Positions 39,313 through 47,835 of a DNA stretch of 47,835 bases are shown one piece after another; the first letter of the stretch is position 1, and the number at the start of each line of letters is the position of its first letter. A program made the translations under genes and the position numbers. Source of the DNA: Azonexus sp. (lineage in GTDB: Bacteria > Pseudomonadota > Gammaproteobacteria > Burkholderiales > Rhodocyclaceae). The stretch spans positions 1-47,835 of the forward strand of contig JAUYSK010000009.1 in assembly GCA_030696345.1 (NCBI GenBank). Direction: 5' to 3'. Below the pieces are notes generated by a model. It was given only the letters and a program-made list of their open reading frames with translations, did not search any database and was not told where the DNA came from.

Positions 39313-40431
39313 ATGCCGCATAAAAAATTGAATGTCGCCGCCCAGGGCATGCTCGACGCCTATAAGAACTTGCTTGATGCCCGCGGCTACATGGCCGATG
39401 CCGCCCAGATGACGGCCGCCTCGGCCTTGCAGTCCTTGTATACCAATCTGCTTTCCTTCAAGGTTAACCGCAACAGTACGTTCAAGCGCTTGCTGTCCCG
39501 GCCGATGCCACCCAAGGGTATTTACTTCTGGGGCGGGGTGGGGCGCGGCAAGAGTTTCCTGATGGATTGCTTCTATGACTCGGTGCCATATCGCCGCAAG
39601 AAGCGTCTGCATTTCCATTCCTTCATGCAGCAGATTCACCGCGATCTTGAAAAATACAAGGGTGAGCCGGACCCGATGCTGCGGCTGGCCGAACAGATCG
39701 CCAAGGATGTCCGCCTGCTCTGCTTTGACGAGTTCCATGTCTCCGATATTGCCGATGCGATGATTCTTGGCCGCTTGATGGATGGCCTGTTTGCCAATGG
39801 CGTCATCATCGTCATGACCTCGAATTACCCGCCATCGATGCTCTACCCGAATGGTTTGCATCGCGAAAGCTTTCTGCCGACCATCGCGCTGTTGCAGAAG
39901 CATCTCGATATTTACGAGGTGGATTCAGGAATCGATTACCGCTTGCGGGCATTGGAGCAGGTCGAAATATTCCACCATCCGGCGGACGATGCTGCCGAGA
40001 AAAAAATGCTCGACTATTTCCGCATGGTGGCCGGCGAGGATGGCAAGAAAGGCGGCCATGTCGAGATTCTTGACCGCAATATCGATACCGTGCGCCGGGG
40101 GCATGGCGTGATCTGGTTCGATTTCCGGACGCTATGCGGCGGACCGCGCTCGCAGAACGACTACCTGGAAATCTCCCGGGCCTTCCATACGGTCTTGCTG
40201 TCGCACATTCCCCGGATGACTGCCCATCAGTCTTCGGAAGCGCGGCGTTTTACCTGGCTGGTCGATGTTTTTTACGACAACAAGGTCAAGCTGATCGCCA
40301 CCGCCGATTGCGCGGCGGACGAGCTCTACACCGAAGGTACCCAGGCCAGCGAGTTCAAGCGTACAGTCAGCCGGCTGACCGAGATGAATTCGCGTGAATA
40401 TCTGGCCTTGCCACATATCGTTGCTCCCTGA
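39313..40431 (+). CDS. zapE: Cell division protein ZapE (AFG1-like ATPase)
   Basis: A 372-residue AFG1/LACE1-family P-loop ATPase; ZapE acts at the Z-ring under stress in Escherichia coli. Walker A is GGVGRGKSFLMDCF (~75-90), Walker B is LLCFDEFHVSDIADAMIL, and sensor 1 is VIIVMTSNYPP. The family C-terminal block AHQSSEARRFTWLVDVFYD is also present. The ATG at 39313 gives the normal N-terminus; an in-frame TTG upstream lies inside the lpd terminator. A TTG-started gene follows 10 bp after its stop. Confidence 0.93.
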   Translation: MPHKKLNVAAQGMLDAYKNLLDARGYMADAAQMTAASALQSLYTNLLSFKVNRNSTFKRLLSRPMPPKGIYFWGGVGRGKSFLMDCFYDSVPYRRKKRLHFHSFMQQIHRDLEKYKGEPDPMLRLAEQIAKDVRLLCFDEFHVSDIADAMILGRLMDGLFANGVIIVMTSNYPPSMLYPNGLHRESFLPTIALLQKHLDIYEVDSGIDYRLRALEQVEIFHHPADDAAEKKMLDYFRMVAGEDGKKGGHVEILDRNIDTVRRGHGVIWFDFRTLCGGPRSQNDYLEISRAFHTVLLSHIPRMTAHQSSEARRFTWLVDVFYDNKVKLIATADCAADELYTEGTQASEFKRTVSRLTEMNSREYLALPHIVAP

Positions 40432-40441
40432 GGAGTTGCCG

Positions 40442-41248
40442 TTGAAAAATGCCCTGAAAACACTGTTGACCGCAGCATTCGCCCTTTGGGTCGGGCTGGC
40501 CTTGGCGCAGCAGATGGAAATCATCGAGCTGAGAAGCAAGAGTGCCGATGAGGTGCTGCCGACCCTGTTGCCGCTTGTCGAGCCCGGAGGCACGCTGACT
40601 GGTGTTAACAACCAGCTCTTCCTCAAGGCCTCACCGCGCAACCGGGAAGATATCAAGCGGGCGCTGGCGGCGATCGACAAGCCGACCCGGCGACTGATCA
40701 TCCGCATTTCGCAAAATCGTCAGGCAGAAGACAGCGCGCGTGGCGCCGAAGCCAGCGGCCAGGTCGTGCTTGGCAGCACGCGGCGGAGCAATGTCAGCGC
40801 CAGCGTCTGGGACACCAAGAGCGTTCGCGGCGAGAGCGCCTCGCAGATGGTGCAGACCGTTGAAGGTGGTCGCGCCTATATTCAGGTGGGGCGTTCGCTG
40901 GCCGTGCCGATGCGCCAGACAGTCATCGGGCCGGGTGGCGCGATGGTCACTGAAGGCGTGGTCTATCGCGACATCGGCAGTGGCTTCTACGCGACGCCTC
41001 GCGTCAACGGGCAGCGCGTCACGCTGGATATTTCCCAACAGGCAGAGAATTTCGATCCGGCCTATGGCCGTGGCACCGTCAGTTCGCAGCGGCTGGCGAC
41101 AACCGTTTCGGGAACATTGGGTGAGTGGATAGAGTTGGGTGGCACCGGCAGGCAGGCGGCTGGTCAACAAGGTGGTACATTCAGCGCCGGCACCAGCGAT
41201 GCCCGGGACAACCGTTCCATCTGGCTGAAGGTAGAGGAAGCTGAATGA
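40442..41248 (+). CDS. Exported mini-secretin-like protein
   Basis: 268 residues, TTG start at 40442 with GAGGAG seven bases ahead. A signal peptide (LLTAAFALWVGLALA, cleaved near ALA-Q) is followed by one secretin N1/NolW-type ring domain (~25-95: EIIELRSKSADEVLPTLLPL, ENLEDIKRAL-like here REDIKRALAAIDKP). The remaining ~165 residues resemble the closing part of secretin barrels: a gly-rich strand, VVYRDIGSGFYATPRVNG, TLDISQQAE, TVSGTLGEWIELGG and the end SIWLKVEE. True secretins are over 550 residues with several N-domains, so this is either a minimal secretin relative or a binding partner. No pilus or type II secretion genes lie nearby. Co-transcribed with zapE and the next small gene. Confidence 0.75.
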   Translation: MKNALKTLLTAAFALWVGLALAQQMEIIELRSKSADEVLPTLLPLVEPGGTLTGVNNQLFLKASPRNREDIKRALAAIDKPTRRLIIRISQNRQAEDSARGAEASGQVVLGSTRRSNVSASVWDTKSVRGESASQMVQTVEGGRAYIQVGRSLAVPMRQTVIGPGGAMVTEGVVYRDIGSGFYATPRVNGQRVTLDISQQAENFDPAYGRGTVSSQRLATTVSGTLGEWIELGGTGRQAAGQQGGTFSAGTSDARDNRSIWLKVEEAE

Positions 41249-41493
41249 CAAGAAAACCACGTCACATCGGGCACAAGATCGCCCTCGTTTGTGCAGCGCT
41301 CTGTGCTCTGATGATGTTGCCCGCCCTGGGTGGCTTTATCTGGTTCTGGTACACGCGAGGCCTGGCCGATACCTGGACGCCCAGCCTGATGGCCACGGTC
41401 GCCTTCTTTGGTTTCTGCTCCGGCGTGCTTTACGCCACCAGCGTGCCACAGCCAATTTTGCCGCCGGAAGAGACTGCTGCGGTCGACGCCTGA
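41245..41493 (+). CDS. Small two-helix inner-membrane protein
   Basis: 82 residues; no family recognised. A basic N-terminus (TRKPRHIGHK) leads into helix 1 (IALVCAALCALMMLPALGGFIWFWY), a short polar turn, and helix 2 (LMATVAFFGFCSGVLYA). The acidic, Pro-rich tail is probably cytoplasmic. Its ATG overlaps the stop of the mini-secretin gene (ATGA), so translation is coupled and a joint role is likely. Confidence 0.75.
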   Translation: MTRKPRHIGHKIALVCAALCALMMLPALGGFIWFWYTRGLADTWTPSLMATVAFFGFCSGVLYATSVPQPILPPEETAAVDA

Positions 41494-41512
41494 AATCGGC
41501 GATTTTCAAAAG

Positions 41513-41544
41513 ACGAACCCGGCATCAAGCCGGGTTCGTTGTTT
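41513..41544. terminator. Bidirectional terminator between the zapE unit and metY
   Basis: A perfect 11-bp stem ACGAACCCGGC / GCCGGGTTCGT with ATCAA loop. Short T-rich tails lie on both strands, and the flanking genes converge here. Confidence 0.85.
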
Positions 41545-41559
41545 CTACGGTCGAAAAAA

Positions 41560-42831
41560 TCAGGCGGCGTTCAGTGCCTGATCCAGATCGGCAATGATGT
41601 CGTCAATATGCTCGATGCCGACCGACAGGCGGATCATGTCTTCCGAGACGCCGGCCTTGGCCAGTTCGGTCGGTGACAACTGACGGTGCGTGGTCGAAGC
41701 CGGGTGGCAGGCCAGCGTCTTGCAGTCGCCGATATTGACCAGACGGGTGACCAGTTGCAGTGCATCCTGGAACTTGCCGCCAGCGACGCTGCCGCCCTTG
41801 ACGCCAAAATTCAGGATGCCGGAAGCGCGGCCACCCATGTACTTCTGGACCAGCGCGTGGTCCTTGTGGTCCGGCAGGCCGGCGTAATTGACCCAGCTGA
41901 CCTTCGGGTGGTTCTGCAGGAACTTGGCGATGGCCAGAGAATTTTCGCAGGTACGGTCCATGCGCAGGGCCAGGGTTTCAATGCCTTGCAGGATCAGGAA
42001 GGCGTTGAACGGGCTGAGCGCGGCACCCATGTTGCGCAATGGCACGACGCGAGCGCGACCGATGTAGGCGGCGGGGCCGAGGGCTTCGGTGTAGACGACG
42101 CCGTGGTAGGAAACGTCCGGCTCATTGAGGCGCTTGAACTTGGCTTTGTGCTCGGCCCACGGGAACTTGCCGCTATCAACGATGATGCCGCCGATGGAAT
42201 TGCCATGGCCGCCGAGATACTTGGTCAGCGCATGGACGACGATGTCGGCGCCATGTTCGAACGGACGGCACAGGTAGGGCGAGGGCACCGTGTTGTCGAC
42301 GATGACTGGCACGCCATGCTTGTGGGCGATTTCGGCGAGCTTTTCGAAGTCGGTGACATTGCCCAGCGGGTTGCCGACCGATTCGCAGAACACGGCCTTG
42401 GTCTTGGCATCGATCAGCTTTTCAAACGCAGCCGGATCGCGGTAATCAGCGAAGCGGACATCAATGCCGTATTGCGGCAGCGTGTGGGCGAACAGGTTGT
42501 AGGTGCCGCCGTACAGCGTGCTTGAGGTGACGATGTTGTCGCCAGCTTCGGTGATGGTCTGGATTGCGGCGGTGATGGCCGCCATGCCGGAGGCCAGGGC
42601 CAGCGCGGCAATGCCGCCTTCCATCGCGGCGACGCGCTTTTCCAGCACGTCGGTGGTCGGGTTCATGATGCGCGTGTAGATGTTGCCAGCGACCTTCAGG
42701 TCGAACAGGTCGGCACCATGCTGGGTGCTGTCGAAGGCGTAGGAGGTCGTCTGGTAAATCGGCACCGCGACGGCCTTGGTGGTCGGGTCAGGCGAGTAGC
42801 CGCCGTGGACGGCAATTGTTTCGATTTTCAT
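41560..42831 (-). CDS. metY: O-acetylhomoserine sulfhydrylase (PLP enzyme)
   Basis: A 423-residue Cys/Met-metabolism PLP enzyme, likely making homocysteine from O-acetylhomoserine and sulfide. The MetY-type opening is ETIAVHGGYSPDPTTKAVAV and the substrate loop YTRIMNPTTDVLEKRVA. The PLP-phosphate segment is ASGMAAI, and the Schiff-base Lys is in VVHALTKYLGGHGN. The long insert after it (DVSYHGVVYTEALGPAAY) is typical of O-acetylhomoserine rather than cystathionine enzymes. AGAGAGA precedes the ATG. No SAM riboswitch is recognisable in the short leader. Confidence 0.93.
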   Translation of the reverse strand: MKIETIAVHGGYSPDPTTKAVAVPIYQTTSYAFDSTQHGADLFDLKVAGNIYTRIMNPTTDVLEKRVAAMEGGIAALALASGMAAITAAIQTITEAGDNIVTSSTLYGGTYNLFAHTLPQYGIDVRFADYRDPAAFEKLIDAKTKAVFCESVGNPLGNVTDFEKLAEIAHKHGVPVIVDNTVPSPYLCRPFEHGADIVVHALTKYLGGHGNSIGGIIVDSGKFPWAEHKAKFKRLNEPDVSYHGVVYTEALGPAAYIGRARVVPLRNMGAALSPFNAFLILQGIETLALRMDRTCENSLAIAKFLQNHPKVSWVNYAGLPDHKDHALVQKYMGGRASGILNFGVKGGSVAGGKFQDALQLVTRLVNIGDCKTLACHPASTTHRQLSPTELAKAGVSEDMIRLSVGIEHIDDIIADLDQALNAA

Positions 42832-42927
42832 GCGTGTGTCTCTCTTCTTTTATGGAGTGAAAGCCGAGAGTTTAGCAGGGCGGCAGGCTCGTGGTATGCC
42901 CTCTCTGGTATATCAAAAAGGCATCGT

Positions 42928-43806
42928 TCAAATGAAAATGTAGCGATGGGTGTGGGTCTCGCGTTGCAGCGCCTGGGCGCCTTCGCTGGCGGAAAACCGG
43001 ACAAAGCAGACCAGCCATTGGCGGCGATCGCTGCAATGAAGCAGTGGCAATTCGACCGGCTTGCGGGAGGACGCGCCAACAGCGGTGTTGCCCGGCATGC
43101 TGACCTGGCTGGCTTCCAGCCGGAAGAAACTTTCCGGCTTGTTCAGCCAGGAAATCAGGCCACGCAGCAGATTGTCGGGCGTCAATTCCTTGGCGGCGTA
43201 AACGTATTCCGGATTGCCCCCGTTATCTATGGTCTTGGCGACATCATGCTGCAGGTTCCATTCCCATTCCAGCTTGAGCAGTCGTTCCTTGCGCCGTAAT
43301 TTCTCGACGTGTTCGGCAAAGTTTCTCACCAGGCGGTCAAAGGCAGCAAGACGCAGTATCTCCTTGGAATGGGATTCGGTCGTTCCCAGGCTGTGTAGCG
43401 TGTGATCGGCAAACACGGGCGCCGATTCGTTATCGGGTCGGATACGCAAGCCGAGCAGGGCATAAATTTCATCATGGCCGTTCTGAATCAGGTCGGGCAG
43501 CGTTTCCTTGACGGCAAGACTTCGGCCCAGCGTTCGGCCCAGTTCATCGGCTTCGGGAAAGAGGGTGGAGACGCCGGCGGCGGCAGCGAACAGCTCCCCG
43601 GAAAGCGTCTGCGCGGCGGGGATGCTGGCCATCTGCCGGTCAAAATATTCGATCGCAGAATTGATCGCAGGTAGCAGCAACTTGGCAAAGTCATTGGCTT
43701 CACCGATGTCGGTGCCGACGGTGGTTATGACCCGGGCGAGCAGTGGATGTTGCCGAGTGAGGGAAGCATCGCCGGAGCGAATGAAACGAACCAGTTTGCC
43801 GAGCAT
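42928..43806 (-). CDS. Hypothetical protein, 292 residues
   Basis: No family recognised. It is a soluble, mostly helical protein. The N-terminus (MLGKLVRFIRSGD) is basic and the middle has a charged helix (RNFAEHVEKLRRKERLLKLE). The C-terminal third contains short strands around PVELPLLHCSDRRQWLVCFV. No signal peptide, membrane helix or metal motif stands out. CAGGAG lies ahead of the ATG at 43806. It has a predicted promoter of its own at 43927-43955, and the spacing to metY is about 97 bp, so it may be transcribed with metY downstream. Confidence 0.8.
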   Translation of the reverse strand: MLGKLVRFIRSGDASLTRQHPLLARVITTVGTDIGEANDFAKLLLPAINSAIEYFDRQMASIPAAQTLSGELFAAAAGVSTLFPEADELGRTLGRSLAVKETLPDLIQNGHDEIYALLGLRIRPDNESAPVFADHTLHSLGTTESHSKEILRLAAFDRLVRNFAEHVEKLRRKERLLKLEWEWNLQHDVAKTIDNGGNPEYVYAAKELTPDNLLRGLISWLNKPESFFRLEASQVSMPGNTAVGASSRKPVELPLLHCSDRRQWLVCFVRFSASEGAQALQRETHTHRYIFI

Positions 43807-43904
43807 GGATGCGCATCTCCTGAAAAGGAATGAGGACTTCCGGGTGCCGGGGGAGGCGTCGCCTTGGCAATCTCTGGTGTCGAGACGTAGGCTAATAGTT
43901 ATGG

Positions 43905-43916
43905 GTAAGGCCTTAC
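43905..43916. promoter_or_regulatory. Perfect palindrome GTAAGGCCTTAC at the predicted start site
   Basis: A 12-bp perfect palindrome lying within about 15 bp downstream of the predicted transcription start of the 292-residue gene; this position is typical of a repressor site. Confidence 0.4.
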
Positions 43917-43926
43917 AAAGTGTGTG

Positions 43927-43955
43927 GTTTTATTACAATGTGTTGGGCATGTCAA
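43927..43955 (-). promoter_or_regulatory. Predicted sigma-70 promoter of the 292-residue gene
   Basis: On the minus strand TTGACA (43955-43950), a 17-bp spacer and TAAAAC (43932-43927). The -35 is perfect and the -10 matches four of six. The leader to the ATG would be about 115 nt. Confidence 0.5.
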
Positions 43956-44005
43956 TGATGAATGGAATCGACCGCAATGCCATCTGATAAACGGTATGGG
44001 TGAGG

Positions 44006-45919
44006 CTAGGTTTCGTTCGTTGGTGCGACTAGCTGCTGGGCAGACTTGAGCATGAAGCGGCCGGGATCGATGGCGTCCACGAGATCATTTTCCAGCGGCA
44101 ACGGTTCGCCTTCGAGCTGGCTGAGCAGCAAGTCGGCCATCAATGCCGACCAGACGATACCGCGCGCACCAAAGCCCTGGACGCACCACAGGCCGGGCTG
44201 GCGGGGCAGGGCGTGGAGGCGGGCATTGCTACTGACCGCGCTGAGTGCCGGCACTTGACCGACGATGGGCATGCGGTCCGGCGACATCGGGCGAAAGCCG
44301 ACGCGGCCGGTTAGCGTGGACGGGTCGAGCTCGGGAGCGAAGCCGGGCAGTATCTGGTTGAGGTTGGCCAGATTTTCGCTGTGGTCAGCCCCTCGTTCGT
44401 TCGAATCGTTGTCATTTTCCTGATGCGTTGCGCCGGTCAGCCGGATGCCATCAACCTCGGGAATGGCATAGCCCAATTTGCAGACGACAGCGACATTGAT
44501 CGCCGGTGTGTTGGTGGCAGGCAGATGGCTGACCTGGCCGCGGGCGGCATATTGCGGCAGCCAGGCGAATTGCTCGAAGCTCAGTGCGGCGACCCCGCTC
44601 GCCATGACGACGATGGGCGCTTCAGCCATTTCGCTGCCGTAGGCATCCAGCGCCCGCCAGCCAGTTTTTGTCTTTTCCAGGCGGTCCACCGCAGCATCGA
44701 AGCGGACGGTGATGCGTTCCGGAAATGCCGCCAGTGCCGCCCGGCAGACGGACGGCGGTTGCACCCAGCCACCGCTTGGAAACCACCAACCACCAGCGTA
44801 GGCAGGCCAGCCGAGTTTTTGGCTCGCTTCGTCGGGTTCGACAAATTGCAGCAATTCGGATGGCCAGCCAAGCTTCTCAACGGCCCGCCGCTGTTGCGCC
44901 TCATGCTCGGCATCACGGCCAAGATGCAGAATGCCGCAGTCAGCCCAGCGGGCCTCGGGCAGTTCGGCCAGCAGGGCGCGGGTAGCGAGAAAGCCGGCGC
45001 GGGTCAGCCTCGACAGGCGGTTGTCGTCGGCGCTGGGCAAGGGCCGGAAAATTCCGGCGATATTGCTGGAGGCTCCTGTCGCCGGTGCGCTGGCCTGCTC
45101 CAGTACGGTGACCTGCCAGCCGGCGGCAGCCAGCCGGTGTGCCGTGGTGCTGCCAGCGATGCCGGCGCCGATGACGATGGCGCGGCGATCGGTCGGTGCG
45201 CGGTGGCGATCGGGGCGGCGCGAGCGAAAGTGGCCGACCAGCATCTGCCGTTTGCCACCAAAACCGCGCTTCTTTTTTACATCGAATTCGGCGCTGGTCA
45301 GTGCTTCGCGGATATGTCCAGCAACCGTCCAGGTCGCCAGTGTGGCGTCAGTTGCGGCGAGGCGGGTTAAGCCCTTGCAGAAATAGGGCGACCAGATTTC
45401 TGGATTTTTGGCCGGTGAAAAGCCATCGAGAAAGAAAGCATCGACCGCAGCATCAAGCGTGCGCAGACGAGTCGCGGCATCGCCAAAAATCAGGGTCAGG
45501 ATGACTTGGCCACCATCAAGATGCAGGCGGTGTATGCCCGGCGTCAGTACCGGCCAGAGCTTTTGCAGTTCAGCAGCGAGTTCGGCGAATTCCGGCCATG
45601 CTTGCTGGGCAGTGGCGAGATCTGCTGCGGTGAACGGGTGTTTTTCGAAGGAAACGAAATGCAGTCGCCGGCAACGCTGCGGGTCGGCGCGCCAGGCTTG
45701 CCAGGTGACGAGAAAATTCAGCCCCAGCCCGAAACCGGTTTCGAGAACGACAAAGCGGTCCTTGTCCTGCCAGCGTTGTGGCAGTTCATTGCCAGCGAGA
45801 AAGACGTAGCGGGCCTGTTCCGGACCGCCATAGGCCGAGTGGTAAACATCGTCGTAAGTGGCCGAGTACGGTGTGCCTATCGTCGCGAACTCAAGGCGGG
45901 CCGGCTGCAGGATTTCCAT
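44006..45919 (-). CDS. mnmC: Bifunctional tRNA mnm5s2U34 biosynthesis protein MnmC
   Basis: 637 residues, the full two-domain length. The N-terminal methyltransferase (~1-235) shows [20 protein letters not shown], the SAM motif [17 protein letters not shown], the [17 protein letters not shown] block and [11 protein letters not shown]. The C-terminal DAO-type FAD oxidase (~245-620) starts with [20 protein letters not shown] and ends with [17 protein letters not shown]. Together they convert cmnm5s2U to mnm5s2U in the wobble position of tRNAs. The ATG at 45919 overlaps the stop of the upstream kinase-fold gene (TAATG), so the two are coupled. Confidence 0.95.
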   Translation of the reverse strand: MEILQPARLEFATIGTPYSATYDDVYHSAYGGPEQARYVFLAGNELPQRWQDKDRFVVLETGFGLGLNFLVTWQAWRADPQRCRRLHFVSFEKHPFTAADLATAQQAWPEFAELAAELQKLWPVLTPGIHRLHLDGGQVILTLIFGDAATRLRTLDAAVDAFFLDGFSPAKNPEIWSPYFCKGLTRLAATDATLATWTVAGHIREALTSAEFDVKKKRGFGGKRQMLVGHFRSRRPDRHRAPTDRRAIVIGAGIAGSTTAHRLAAAGWQVTVLEQASAPATGASSNIAGIFRPLPSADDNRLSRLTRAGFLATRALLAELPEARWADCGILHLGRDAEHEAQQRRAVEKLGWPSELLQFVEPDEASQKLGWPAYAGGWWFPSGGWVQPPSVCRAALAAFPERITVRFDAAVDRLEKTKTGWRALDAYGSEMAEAPIVVMASGVAALSFEQFAWLPQYAARGQVSHLPATNTPAINVAVVCKLGYAIPEVDGIRLTGATHQENDNDSNERGADHSENLANLNQILPGFAPELDPSTLTGRVGFRPMSPDRMPIVGQVPALSAVSSNARLHALPRQPGLWCVQGFGARGIVWSALMADLLLSQLEGEPLPLENDLVDAIDPGRFMLKSAQQLVAPTNET

Positions 45920-46728
45920 TACCGAGCGGTCGACTGAACCGTCTTCAGCATGTCGACCAGGATGATGACGCGGCGGATTCCCTTTTTTGACCAGCGCTCG
46001 AAAAGGCTGGCGAATCCGGCCAAGCGGCTCAGCAAAGGCAGGGCGCGCTGGATAACCTGTTTGATTTCAGGGTCCGGGTTGGTGGCAAAGTAGCTATCGA
46101 GCAGCTTCGGCATCAACTCGCGTGCTTCGCTTTCGACAATCGGCCCAGCCAGCGAGATGGAGTTCAGGAAGAGCGCGAGATCCGCGGTCTGGGCAACGTT
46201 CAGGGGCAGATATTCGCCGAAATTCTCTTCGAAATCGATACGGTAACTGACGCCATCCTGCAGCGTGATGTTCTTAATCTGAGCCCCACCGTGCCAGTGG
46301 CCGGCGCGGTGGAATTCGCCGAGTTCGGTTGCCAGCTGGAGCAGCTCAGCCCGCCAGATTTCCGGCGTCCAGGCTTCCAGCAAGCTGGCGACAACGGTAC
46401 CGCAAAACTCAAGGACAAAGAATTCAGGCGTGAGCAGTGCCAGGCGTGGCACGCGGACACCGGCTGCCGCCAGAGCGGTCAGTCGCCGGGCCTCAAAATC
46501 CATGCTGCTGGCCGCTTCGGAAAGAGCCAGAGTGCGCATCGGCAGCGGCTGTCCGGTAATGCGCTTGACCAGCCAGCGCATGAACAGCGTTTGCAGCAGC
46601 TTGCGCGGCTTTTCGGCCAGGCGCTTGATGACATAGCGCTGGCCGTCGAGCTCGAAGACGACGGTGCGGCTGTTGCGCCCGGTCAGTGCCGCTCGCGCCG
46701 CTGCTTCAAGTGCATTTTTTTCGGTCAC
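45919..46728 (-). CDS. Kinase-fold protein (BUD32/LPS-core-kinase-like) with altered catalytic loop
   Basis: A 269-residue cytoplasmic protein with a protein-kinase-like fold. Seen are the ATP Lys in [10 protein letters not shown] (Lys35), the hinge-side block [12 protein letters not shown], the catalytic-loop equivalent [12 protein letters not shown] (His146 to Asn153) and the metal-binding Asp165 in [11 protein letters not shown]. The usual HxD Asp is Gly148 here. Relatives are annotated as lipopolysaccharide core kinases or BUD32-like proteins. The C-terminal helices are basic. It is translationally coupled to mnmC (TAATG) and lies 40 bp after the lysS stop on the same strand. The substrate is unknown; it may be a pseudokinase. 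Confidence 0.75.
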   Translation of the reverse strand: MTEKNALEAAARAALTGRNSRTVVFELDGQRYVIKRLAEKPRKLLQTLFMRWLVKRITGQPLPMRTLALSEAASSMDFEARRLTALAAAGVRVPRLALLTPEFFVLEFCGTVVASLLEAWTPEIWRAELLQLATELGEFHRAGHWHGGAQIKNITLQDGVSYRIDFEENFGEYLPLNVAQTADLALFLNSISLAGPIVESEARELMPKLLDSYFATNPDPEIKQVIQRALPLLSRLAGFASLFERWSKKGIRRVIILVDMLKTVQSTAR

Positions 46729-46768
46729 AAACAGCGCGCCGTTTCGTCAAGCGCAGCCAGCCACCGCA

Positions 46769-47835
46769 TTATTCAGGGCGCATTTGGGGAAAGAGTATGA
46801 CATCGCGGATCGCGGCGGCATCGGTCAGCAGCATGATCAGCCGATCAATACCGATGCCACAGCCACCGGTCGGCGGCAGCCCGTATTCCAGCGCCCGGAT
46901 GAAATCAGCGTCGTAATACATGGCCTCTTCATCACCGGCGTCCTTGGCCTTCATCTGTTCCTGGAAGCGGGCGGCCTGATCTTCGGCATCATTCAACTCG
47001 GAGAAGCCATTGGCGATCTCGCGGCCGACGATGAACAGTTCGAAACGCTCGGTAATTTCCGGATTGGTGTCCGAAGCGCGAGCCAGCGGCGAAACTTCGA
47101 CCGGGTAGTCGATGATGAAAGTCGGTTCCCACAACTGGGCTTCAGCGGTTTCCTCGAAGAACAGCAGTTGCAGGCTGCCGAGGCCCGGTGTGCCCCTCAG
47201 CTCGACCTTGCGGGCAATCAGTTGCTGGCGCAGCCAGTCGGCGTCGTTGAGTTGGGCTTCGCTGTACTGCGGGCAATATCTCAGCACGGCCTGAACCATG
47301 GTCAGGCGGTGGAAAGCCTTGGAAAGATCGAGTTCGCGGCCCTGGTACTGGAAGACTTCCTTGCCGAGGGCTTCGCGGGCGGCATAACGGAGCAGGCCTT
47401 CGGTGAAATTCATCAGCGTCTGGTAGTTCGCATACGCCTCGTAGAATTCCATCATCGTGAATTCCGGGTTGTGGCGTGGCGAAAGGCCTTCATTGCGGAA
47501 GTTGCGGTTGATTTCGAAAACCTTCTCGAAACCACCGACCACCAGGCGCTTCAGGTAAAGCTCGGGGGCGATGCGCAGGAACTGCTGCATGTCCAGCGCG
47601 TTGTGGTGCGTGACAAACGGCTTGGCCGAGGCGCCGCCGGGAATGGGATGCATCATCGGTGTTTCGACTTCGAGGAACTGGTGATTCGTCATGTAATTGC
47701 GGATCGAGGTGACGATGCGGCTGCGCGCCAAAAAGGTGAAGCGCGTTTCCTCGCTCATGATCAGATCGACATAGCGCTGGCGGTATTTCATCTCGATGTC
47801 GGCGAGACCATGGAACTTATCCGGCAGCGGGCGCA
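46769..47835 (-). CDS. lysS: Lysyl-tRNA synthetase, class II, C-terminal part (gene starts beyond the window)
   Basis: The last ~354 residues of the class II enzyme that charges tRNA-Lys. The visible part begins just before the catalytic core ([11 protein letters not shown]). Class II motif 1 is in [18 protein letters not shown], motif 2 is [18 protein letters not shown], and motif 3 is [16 protein letters not shown] near the C-terminus. The N-terminal anticodon-binding OB domain is outside the window. The frame is open through base 47835. Confidence 0.96.
   Translation of the reverse strand, partial: RPLPDKFHGLADIEMKYRQRYVDLIMSEETRFTFLARSRIVTSIRNYMTNHQFLEVETPMMHPIPGGASAKPFVTHHNALDMQQFLRIAPELYLKRLVVGGFEKVFEINRNFRNEGLSPRHNPEFTMMEFYEAYANYQTLMNFTEGLLRYAAREALGKEVFQYQGRELDLSKAFHRLTMVQAVLRYCPQYSEAQLNDADWLRQQLIARKVELRGTPGLGSLQLLFFEETAEAQLWEPTFIIDYPVEVSPLARASDTNPEITERFELFIVGREIANGFSELNDAEDQAARFQEQMKAKDAGDEEAMYYDADFIRALEYGLPPTGGCGIGIDRLIMLLTDAAAIRDVILFPQMRPE

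Noticed and set aside
42832..42927. SAM-responsive riboswitch ahead of metY
   Set aside because: The leader is short and shows no recognisable riboswitch core.

Overview
The window is chromosomal DNA of a GC-rich betaproteobacterium, most plausibly a member of the Rhodocyclales (Dechloromonas/Azonexus-like). This is inferred from the gene order mdh | gntR-sdhCDAB-sdhE-gltA-odhA-odhB-lpd-zapE, the protein sequences and the codon use. No rRNA or tRNA gene was recognised.

Layout. (1) 1-6360: the 3' part of acnB with its terminator, a decayed IS91-type transposase, a Cache/PAS hybrid histidine kinase, then a patch of gene debris. The debris includes a second, diverged and internally deleted acnB 3' end with its own terminator, and a perfect 20-bp inverted repeat. 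(2) 6360-11828: a second, very large hybrid kinase (Cache-HAMP-PAS-PAS-kinase-REC-REC-HPt) followed 24 bp later by a REC/HD-GYP response regulator. Together they form a likely phosphorelay acting on cyclic-di-GMP. (3) 12246-26510: mixed housekeeping and accessory genes: a UbiE-like methyltransferase, cupin, secreted beta-helix protein, SRPBCC protein, psd, rlmF, an AAA+ ATPase, a YaiI/nnrS pair, a nitronate-monooxygenase-like flavoprotein, an outer-membrane barrel paired with a half-size periplasmic binding protein, a CBS protein, a TruC-like pseudouridine synthase and a CitE-like lyase. (4) 26589-39219: the TCA cluster. mdh runs leftward, and the divergent gntR-sdhCDAB-sdhE-gltA-odhAB-lpd genes run rightward. 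The mdh/gntR gap holds back-to-back promoters that share a -35 box beside a perfect palindrome, a likely GntR control point. (5) 39313-47835: zapE, a small secretin-like exported protein with a two-helix membrane protein, metY, an unknown gene with its own promoter, mnmC overlapping a kinase-fold gene, and the 3' part of lysS.

Functional links. acnB, mdh, sdh, gltA, odhAB and lpd supply much of the oxidative TCA cycle. icd, sucCD and fumarase are not in the window. SdhE (SdhA flavinylation) sits inside the sdh operon. The signalling island at the left looks acquired or rearranged: it is bracketed by two acnB 3' ends, contains transposase debris, and is accompanied by 3'-end fragments of other genes.

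The least ordinary features are the duplicated acnB tail and its debris field, the shared-promoter GntR switch, the porin/half-binding-protein pair with a possible 26-residue membrane peptide, the mini-secretin, and the kinase-fold protein whose catalytic-loop Asp is replaced by Gly. I did not find a clear-cut, wholly new multi-gene system.
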